Below, one piece after another: positions 58,267 to 64,000 of a DNA stretch of 64,000 nt. The notes beneath the pieces were generated by a model. That model ran no database searches and was not told where the DNA came from. It saw only the letters and a program-made list of their open reading frames with translations. The stretch's first letter is position 1; the number at the start of each line of letters is the position of its first letter. The position numbers were made by a program, and so were the translations under genes. Origin of the DNA: Sphingomonadaceae bacterium (GTDB lineage Bacteria; Pseudomonadota; Alphaproteobacteria; Sphingomonadales; Sphingomonadaceae); the NCBI GenBank assembly GCA_021732525.1, contig JAKFUU010000019.1, forward strand, positions 1 to 64,000, given 5' to 3'.

Positions 58267-59142
58267 TCAGACCAACCCGGCATTTTCGAGCGCGGCATCG
58301 ACCAATTTGCAAGCCGCCTCGCTGGGCGGTGTCATAGGCAGGCGCAATTCGGCCGGGAAACCGCCGATCACCCGCGACATGGCATATTTGATGGGTCCGG
58401 GAGATGCATCCGAAAATAACGCTTTATGAAGCGGATAAAGCGTATCATTGAGATTGCGTGCCAACTCATAATCGCCCGAAGCGCAGGCCTGTTGAAATTC
58501 CGCACATAACTTTGGCGCGACATTCGCCGTCACCGAAATATTGCCAACCCCGCCGTTTGCGTTGAAGGCCAGCGACAATTCGTCCACGCCGGACAATAAG
58601 CAGAATCCCGCCGCGCAATCGAGCCGGTGTTCGGTCACCCGCCCCAAATCGCCGCTGGCATCCTTGATCCCGGCAATCGTCGGCAATTTCGACAGCTCAG
58701 CTACCGTGTCGGGCTTGATATCGGTCACCGTGCGGGCGGGGACGTTATAGAGGATAATCGGCAGATCATTTTTTTCGGTCAACGCTTTGAAATGCGCATA
58801 AATACCCTGTTGATTGGGACGATTGTAATAGGGTGCAACGCATAGCCCCGCCGCTGCGCCACATTTTTTAGAAAAATTCAAATGTAGCAAAGCGTTAGTG
58901 GTATCATTCGAGCCACAACCGGCAATCACCGGAACACGCCCCGCGGCTTGTTCGACGCAAATCTCGATCACCCGGTGATGCTCCGCGTTGGACAAGGTGG
59001 AGCTTTCTCCGGTCGTTCCGCACGGGACCAGCGCGCTGCTGCCTTGTTCAATTTGCCAATCGATCAGCGCGCGAAAATGCCTCTCGCTAAACGCTCCGTC
59101 GCAAAAAGGAGTCACTAGAGCCGGAATAGAGCCGGAAAACAT
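58267..59142 (-). CDS. dapA: 4-hydroxy-tetrahydrodipicolinate synthase
   Basis: First step of the lysine/diaminopimelate branch: condenses pyruvate with aspartate semialdehyde. The 291-residue product has GTTGESSTL, catalytic Y132 (YNVPARTV) and Schiff-base K160 (AGIKDASGD). It leads a dapA-smpB-DUF2062 run. Diaminopimelate is needed for peptidoglycan, whose turnover enzyme Slt is encoded next door on the other strand. Confidence 0.96.
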   Translation of the reverse strand: MFSGSIPALVTPFCDGAFSERHFRALIDWQIEQGSSALVPCGTTGESSTLSNAEHHRVIEICVEQAAGRVPVIAGCGSNDTTNALLHLNFSKKCGAAAGLCVAPYYNRPNQQGIYAHFKALTEKNDLPIILYNVPARTVTDIKPDTVAELSKLPTIAGIKDASGDLGRVTEHRLDCAAGFCLLSGVDELSLAFNANGGVGNISVTANVAPKLCAEFQQACASGDYELARNLNDTLYPLHKALFSDASPGPIKYAMSRVIGGFPAELRLPMTPPSEAACKLVDAALENAGLV

Positions 59143-59232
59143 GGATTTTATCCCTCGATTAGATTCATAGCGTTACCACGAACATTTTATATAGTCGTTT
59201 GTTCAGCGCTTGATAAGGAAGCAGCACATAAT

Positions 59233-61272
59233 ATGTCCAGCATGATAAAGCACCTTATTTTCACGGCGATACTCACCGGCCCCGCCATCGCGCCCGTGCC
59301 GGCATGGGCTCAAACACCGCAATCATCACCGCAAATCATTTGGCGAGCGGGCACAGGGGAGGACAATCCACCGGCGAATAACGCCGTCCCTGCGGCTCCG
59401 TTGAGCGCGATTGACACCAGCAACGGAATTATTCCCGCCGCATTGCAGCGTTGGCGAATGTTGAATCAGCCAGGTAATTTCAGCTTTAACGAATATGCCG
59501 GATTTCTGATCAATCATCCCAATTGGCCCAATGCCGCCGATATGCGTAAAAATGCCGAACAGGCAATTAATTTGAATAGCTACTCCCCCAGCCAAGCCGT
59601 TGCCTATTTTGACCGGTTACCGCCTGTTACCAACGGCGGACGCGCGAAATATGCGGACGCACTGCGCGTGGCCGGCGATAATGCAAAAGCCGAGGAATGG
59701 GGCCGCAAAGCCTGGCGCGGCGGCGCGCTCACCGATGATGATGAAACGCGGCTTTTCAATTGGATGGCACCCAAATTAACCAGCGCCGATCATGACGCGC
59801 GCGCAGACAAGCTATTATGGCTCTCCGCCACGCGCGCAGCAGCGCGAATTTTGCCGCTAACCTCGCCAAGCCGCCGGCCGCTATTCGCCGCACGGCTGGC
59901 GGTCAAAACAAAAGCCGCCGATGCCGATGCGTTAATCGCCAGCGCGGGCGGAGCGATCAATGCCGATGCGGGAATATTGGCAGAGCTCGCGCGGCAATAT
60001 CGCACGCAGGGCGATTTATGGTCCGCGCAGACGCTGCTCGCGGGCCGGGCCGCCCTTGCGCAGGCCCCCGAAGATGCGGAACAATGGTATGGCCTGCTGC
60101 TCGATATCGCCCGTAATGCTCAAAAAGACGGCCAATATGACATGGCTTATAAAATCGCATCGCGGCTCGATGACGGCCTGCCGCCGTCGATAGTGGTGTC
60201 CGATCAACCGCTGGCTATCCGCGATGACTATACCAGCCTTGCGTGGCTTGCGGCGACGACTGCGTTATATAATCTGAACCGGCCCAGCGAAGCCGCCGAT
60301 AATTTTGCGCGCTATGGCAATGCCGCCAAATCCCCGCAAACCCGCACCAAGGGCTATTATTGGGCCGCCGTTGCCGCCAAACGCGCCGGGAAAGCGGCCA
60401 TGGCGCAAGATTATTTTGAAAAAGCCGCCGCCGATTTCGATCAATTTTACGGGCAGCTTGCGATCGAAGCATTGGGCCGCAGTCTGCCATCGGTGGTCAG
60501 CGCCGCGGCGCTGCCCGGCGCACCAAACAATGTGGAAACATCGGTCTATCAAGCGGCAAAATTTGTGGGGCAAAGCGGTTATCATAAGGAGCAAAGCCTG
60601 TTTCTGCGCGCCATCGCCAATAGCGCCAAAAGCGAGCAGGATTATTTGAACGCCATCGCCTTTTCAAAGGCGATAGGCCGCCCGGATCTTTCGGTGATGG
60701 CGGGCCGAAATGCGCGCGTCGATCGTTTTGCCAATGTGATCGCCTATGCCTTCCCGGCCATAAGCGTGCCTTATGATCATCAGGATAACTTCACGCTGAT
60801 CCACGCGATTGCGCGGCAAGAAAGCCAGTTTGACCGCGAAGCTGTGAGCCATGCGGGCGCGCGCGGATTGATGCAGTTGATCCCGTCTACCGCGCGGGAA
60901 ACCGCCAGGAAAATTTCACTTGATTATAACTTCGCCGGCCTAACCAGCGATCCAGAATATAATATCCGGCTGGGATCGGCCTATATTAAATCCATGCTGA
61001 ATTATTACAGCGGCAGCTACCCGCTTGCCATTGCGGCCTATAATGCCGGGCCGGGCAATGTGAATAAGTGGCTGCGCGCCAACGGCGATCCGCGCACGGG
61101 CGAAATCGGAATATTGGAGTGGATTGAAAAAATCCCGCTATTTGAAACCCGCAATTATGTGCAGCGCGTGCTTGAAAATGCCGTAATATATGATCTGCAA
61201 AATCCCGGCAAAGCGCGCATTCGTTCGCCCAATCCGCTCAGCGCCTATCTGGGCAAATCAACGCCGGGATGA
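59233..61272 (+). CDS. Soluble lytic murein transglycosylase
   Basis: Periplasmic enzyme cleaving the glycan chain of peptidoglycan. The 679-residue product has a signal peptide (about residues 1-26), a long superhelical U-domain (to about residue 510) and a C-terminal SLT domain with IARQESQF (catalytic E530), GARGLMQLIPSTARE and AIAAYNAGPGNVNKWL. AAGGAAG lies upstream of the ATG. It overlaps greB by four bases. Confidence 0.93.
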   Translation: MSSMIKHLIFTAILTGPAIAPVPAWAQTPQSSPQIIWRAGTGEDNPPANNAVPAAPLSAIDTSNGIIPAALQRWRMLNQPGNFSFNEYAGFLINHPNWPNAADMRKNAEQAINLNSYSPSQAVAYFDRLPPVTNGGRAKYADALRVAGDNAKAEEWGRKAWRGGALTDDDETRLFNWMAPKLTSADHDARADKLLWLSATRAAARILPLTSPSRRPLFAARLAVKTKAADADALIASAGGAINADAGILAELARQYRTQGDLWSAQTLLAGRAALAQAPEDAEQWYGLLLDIARNAQKDGQYDMAYKIASRLDDGLPPSIVVSDQPLAIRDDYTSLAWLAATTALYNLNRPSEAADNFARYGNAAKSPQTRTKGYYWAAVAAKRAGKAAMAQDYFEKAAADFDQFYGQLAIEALGRSLPSVVSAAALPGAPNNVETSVYQAAKFVGQSGYHKEQSLFLRAIANSAKSEQDYLNAIAFSKAIGRPDLSVMAGRNARVDRFANVIAYAFPAISVPYDHQDNFTLIHAIARQESQFDREAVSHAGARGLMQLIPSTARETARKISLDYNFAGLTSDPEYNIRLGSAYIKSMLNYYSGSYPLAIAAYNAGPGNVNKWLRANGDPRTGEIGILEWIEKIPLFETRNYVQRVLENAVIYDLQNPGKARIRSPNPLSAYLGKSTPG

Positions 61273-61781
61273 TCCGCCTTCGTCCCGAACGCAAATTAGA
61301 AGAGAGAAGCGTGCCGATCACACCGGCGGGCTATGCTTCGTTGCAAGCGCGCTACAAGGCCTTATTCGAGGATGAACGGCCCAAACTCGTCGAAATTGTC
61401 AGCTGGGCCGCAGGCAATGGCGACCGCAGCGAAAATGGCGATTATCAATATGGCAAGAAACGCCTGCGCGAAATTGACCGGGAAGTGCGCCATCTCTCCA
61501 AACGGATGAAAGCCGCAAATATCATCGATCCCGCTGGTCAGCCCGACAAGGCGCGCGTCTATTTCGGCGCGACCGTGACGCTCGCGGATGAGGATGATAA
61601 TCAGCGCTTAGTGACCATCGTAGGCGATGATGAAGCGGACGCAGGAGCGGGCCGGATCGGTTGGAGCGCACCCTTGGCCCGCGCGCTGCGCAAGGCCGAA
61701 ATTGGTGATTTGCGGATCGTGACACTACCCGGCGGACAGAAAGAATGGGAAATAGTGGGAATTTCATACCCCGAACAATAA
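61269..61781 (+). CDS. greB: Transcription elongation factor GreB
   Basis: Rescues backtracked RNA polymerase by promoting transcript cleavage. The 170-residue product has an N-terminal coiled coil with the acidic tip and the GreB-type stretch GNGDRSENGDYQYGKKRLRE, then an FKBP-like C-terminal domain (IGWSAPLARALRKAEIGD). Its ATG overlaps the stop of the transglycosylase gene. Confidence 0.92.
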   Translation: MIRLRPERKLEERSVPITPAGYASLQARYKALFEDERPKLVEIVSWAAGNGDRSENGDYQYGKKRLREIDREVRHLSKRMKAANIIDPAGQPDKARVYFGATVTLADEDDNQRLVTIVGDDEADAGAGRIGWSAPLARALRKAEIGDLRIVTLPGGQKEWEIVGISYPEQ

Positions 61782-61800
61782 ATTCAAAATGCCGTTTGGC

Positions 61801-62394
61801 TTACACTGAAAAAACCGAACCCGATCCGCGCATCACAAAATCCGCCAGCACGCGCGGATAAAGCTGATGCTCGGCGATCAACACTCGCGCGGCCAGCGTG
61901 GCTTCACTGTCACCGGGCAGGATAGCAACGGCGGTTTGGCCGAGCACGGGTCCATCGTCGAGTTCCGCCGTCACCAGATGCACGCTGCATCCGCCATAGC
62001 TATCGCCTGCCTCAATGGCGCGGTTATGCGTGTCTAGACCCTTATATTTGGGCAGCAAGGACGGGTGGATATTGAGCAACCTGCCCTCCCACCCGCTGAC
62101 AAACTCACCGCTGAGGATACGCATATAGCCCGCCAGCGCAATATAATCGGTCCCGGCATCGCGGATGGCCTTATCCATCACCGCATCATGCGCCTCGCGG
62201 GTCATGCCTTTATGGGGATGGACGACGGTGGCAATGCCCTCAGCGGCGGCGAGCTTTAAACCGGCAGCATCGGGATTGTTGCTGGCCGCCAGCACAACTT
62301 GATAAGGGCAATCGGGGTGTTTGGCGGCATAGATCAAAGCCGCCATATTGGTGCCGCTGCCCGATATAAGGATGGCAATTTTGGCTTTCGTCAT
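61801..62394 (-). CDS. purN: Phosphoribosylglycinamide formyltransferase
   Basis: Third step of purine synthesis, using 10-formyl-THF. The 197-residue product has LISGSGTNM for phosphate binding, NIHPSLLPKYKGLDTH with the catalytic Asn-His and ELDDGPVLGQ with the Asp. It follows purM on the same strand, the usual pairing, but a repeat element separates the two. Confidence 0.95.
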   Translation of the reverse strand: MTKAKIAILISGSGTNMAALIYAAKHPDCPYQVVLAASNNPDAAGLKLAAAEGIATVVHPHKGMTREAHDAVMDKAIRDAGTDYIALAGYMRILSGEFVSGWEGRLLNIHPSLLPKYKGLDTHNRAIEAGDSYGGCSVHLVTAELDDGPVLGQTAVAILPGDSEATLAARVLIAEHQLYPRVLADFVMRGSGSVFSV

Positions 62395-62411
62395 TCACCC
62401 CTCCCAGGCTT

Positions 62412-62500
62412 GTCATGCTGAACTTGTTTCAGCATCCATTCCTCCTCTTCAACCTTCGGTTTGTTGGGCAAAATGGACCCTGAAACAAGTTCAGGGTAAC
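62412..62500. repeat. Inverted-repeat pair between purN and purM
   Basis: A 26-bp unit (62412-62437) with core CTGAACTTGTTTCAG is repeated in inverted orientation at 62475-62500 with about five differences. Each core is itself a small hairpin (CTGAA/TTCAG). This is the build of REP/BIME-type elements. It ends seven bases before the purM stop codon and lies inside the purM-purN transcript. Confidence 0.85.
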
Positions 62501-62507
62501 GGCGGAG

Positions 62508-63614
62508 TTAGCCATCATGAGTTGCGCACCAAGCTGAACGGGCTGACCATGTCTCGGCGTTGCCGCTGACGGTGCAACCTTTGGTGCCGGGTTCGATATG
62601 GCCAATGCGGTGGACGATTTCGCCCGCCGCCAGCAAATCATTGGTCACAGCCGCGACATCGCCTTCTGCAACCGCGATCACCATGCCAATGCCGCAATTG
62701 AAGGTGCGCGCCATTTCTTCGGGCTCGATATTGCCCTGCGCCTGAAGGAACGCCATCAGGCGCGGCAGCGGCCAGCTGTCAGCATTGATAAAAGCATGCA
62801 AATGATCGGGCAGCACGCGCGGGATATTTTCCAGCAAACCGCCGCCCGTAATATGCGCCATCGCATGGATCTTGCCGCTACGTACCAGAGGCAGCAGCGA
62901 TCTGATATAGATCTTCGTCGGTGCCATCAAAGCATCGATCAGCAATATTTCGGGATCGAACAAAGCAGGACGATCCAATTTCCAACCTTTGTCCGCAGCC
63001 AAACGGCGCACCAGCGAGAAGCCATTGCTGTGCACCCCCGATGATGCAAGGCCGAGCAGCACATCGCCACCGGTTATTTTATCGGCGGTCAGCACATCGC
63101 CGCGCTCCACCGCGCCAACGCAAAAACCGGCGAGATCATAGTCATCACCGGCATACATGCCCGGCATTTCCGCCGTCTCGCCGCCGATCAGCGCGCATCC
63201 GGCTTGCTTGCATCCTTCGGCAATGCCCGCGATTACCGCCACCGCTATCTCATGGTTCAGCTTTCCCGTGGCATAATAATCGAGGAAGAAAAGCGGCTCT
63301 GCGCCTTGCACGATCAAATCATTCACGCACATGGCAACAAGATCAATACCGACACCGTCATGCCGCCCCGAATCAATGGCAAGTTTCAACTTGGTGCCCA
63401 CACCATCATTGGCGGCGACCAATAACGGATCGGTAAACCCCGCCGCTTTCAGGTCAAAAAAACCGCCAAATCCGCCCAAATCAGCGTCTGCGCCCGCGCG
63501 GCGGGTGGCCTTGGCAAGCGGGGCAATCGCACGGACAAGCGCGTTTCCGGCATCGATTGATACGCCCGCTTTGGCGTAGGTATAAGGCTCGACTTGATTA
63601 TCATTTGGGTTCAT
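62508..63614 (-). CDS. purM: Phosphoribosylformylglycinamidine cyclo-ligase
   Basis: Fifth step of purine synthesis, making aminoimidazole ribonucleotide. The 368-residue product starts with [14 protein letters not shown] and has [41 protein letters not shown] and [20 protein letters not shown] 63614 is the natural family start; the frame is open to 63728. The last codons, after [10 protein letters not shown], form a tail next to the repeat element. Confidence 0.95.
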   Translation of the reverse strand: MNPNDNQVEPYTYAKAGVSIDAGNALVRAIAPLAKATRRAGADADLGGFGGFFDLKAAGFTDPLLVAANDGVGTKLKLAIDSGRHDGVGIDLVAMCVNDLIVQGAEPLFFLDYYATGKLNHEIAVAVIAGIAEGCKQAGCALIGGETAEMPGMYAGDDYDLAGFCVGAVERGDVLTADKITGGDVLLGLASSGVHSNGFSLVRRLAADKGWKLDRPALFDPEILLIDALMAPTKIYIRSLLPLVRSGKIHAMAHITGGGLLENIPRVLPDHLHAFINADSWPLPRLMAFLQAQGNIEPEEMARTFNCGIGMVIAVAEGDVAAVTNDLLAAGEIVHRIGHIEPGTKGCTVSGNAETWSARSAWCATHDG

Positions 63615-63649
63615 TTTTATGCTGCTAGCGAGAAGAGGCTTGGAATTCC

Positions 63650-64000
63650 ATGCCAATGTCGCCAAAAGATCACGCGATGATAAAAATCCGAGCAAAATAC
63701 CCCGCCATAGCCATGATCGCTGCGCCAATTATCCTGTTCAGCAGCGCCATGTTGATTGCGCAAATCGACGGACCAAAGCGTGGAATTGCCCCGATCGCAA
63801 GCAGCGGTGATTTTGAAGTCGAGGCCATAAAGGTTGTCGGCAAGGGCAATAATGCCGAAGAAGCACGCCGCGATGGATGGGAGCAAGCGCAGCGGCTGGG
63901 CTGGGCACAGCTTTGGGCAAAAAGCAAGGGCGGCACGGGCGGCGTGCTTTCCGACTCTTCATTAAACGCGATTGTTTCGGCAATCATCGTGGAGGAAGAA
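63650..64000 (+). CDS. Secreted or membrane-anchored protein, partial (cut by the window edge)
   Basis: Open to the end of the window, 117 codons visible. A signal or anchor segment ([20 protein letters not shown]) is followed by [20 protein letters not shown] and [20 protein letters not shown]. This resembles the DUF2066-like proteins often found beside purM, but too little is visible to be sure. Starts at 63650, 63656 and 63677 are all in frame; GGAA precedes the first. Divergent from purM with 35 bp between. Confidence 0.6.
   Translation, partial: MPMSPKDHAMIKIRAKYPAIAMIAAPIILFSSAMLIAQIDGPKRGIAPIASSGDFEVEAIKVVGKGNNAEEARRDGWEQAQRLGWAQLWAKSKGGTGGVLSDSSLNAIVSAIIVEEE

Overview
The window is a densely packed bacterial chromosome segment, most likely from an alphaproteobacterium of the order Sphingomonadales. 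The evidence is the tRNA-Leu/tig/clpP/clpX order, a ChvI-ChvG regulator pair fused to hprK-rapZ-EIIA-HPr, a CckA hybrid kinase, a short phosphatase-less HprK, paired pyrB/pyrC genes in which pyrC has lost its metal site, and an alphaproteobacterial SOS box (GAAC-N7-GAAC) in front of recA. No phage, insertion sequence, CRISPR array or rRNA operon is visible. The content is mostly core metabolism and housekeeping. Species-level placement is inference from protein style and gene order.

Layout. 1-4360: gene-free left edge with two hairpin repeats, then clpX, clpP, tig and tRNA-Leu, all on the minus strand. 4473-8390: gatC-gatA-gatB, with a HigB/HigA toxin-antitoxin pair sitting between gatA and gatB. 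8534-12401: plus-strand operon of a DUF3089 hydrolase, ruvX, pyrB and a catalytically degenerate pyrC. 12451-16551: a ParA ATPase, a ribbon-helix-helix protein and two SPOR-domain proteins around one divergent promoter region; this is the most intriguing locus. 16674-24251: lipoprotein, hisI, purF, an SDR, photolyase and a two-subunit 2-oxoacid:ferredoxin oxidoreductase. 24557-30810: HSL-type lipase, rppH, TPR protein, rsmB, guaB, M28 peptidase. 31046-34231: SPFH/NfeD pair, then two minus-strand proteins sharing a C-terminal DGDGNPL tag around a DUF3597 gene. 34413-39636: chvI-chvG-hprK-rapZ-EIIA-HPr followed by an RNA methyltransferase. 39647-48494: rmuC, pssA/psd, icd, a Kef-type antiporter, alaS. 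48644-50932: an AT-richer divergent pair of secreted proteins and a GST. 51386-55008: recA and cckA, with a gene-free, hairpin-rich stretch 3' of recA. 55048-64000: M13 peptidase, DUF2062, smpB, dapA, soluble lytic transglycosylase, greB, purN, purM and the beginning of a divergent secreted protein.

How the genes fit together. Protein quality control (Tig, ClpXP, SmpB), the Glu/Asp-tRNA amidotransferase, purine synthesis (purF, purN, purM, guaB), pyrimidine synthesis (pyrB with its pseudo-DHOase partner), phospholipid synthesis (psd-pssA), envelope maintenance (Slt, SPOR proteins, M13 peptidase, SPFH/NfeD) and cell-cycle/stress signalling (CckA, ChvIG) are all represented. Many genes overlap by the 4-base ATGA arrangement, which implies translational coupling.

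Small dispersed repeats are the main non-coding feature. One family of about 106 bp occurs intact twice and as a half copy once; a related hairpin lies by clpX. In several places the edge of such an element contains the stop codon of the adjacent gene.
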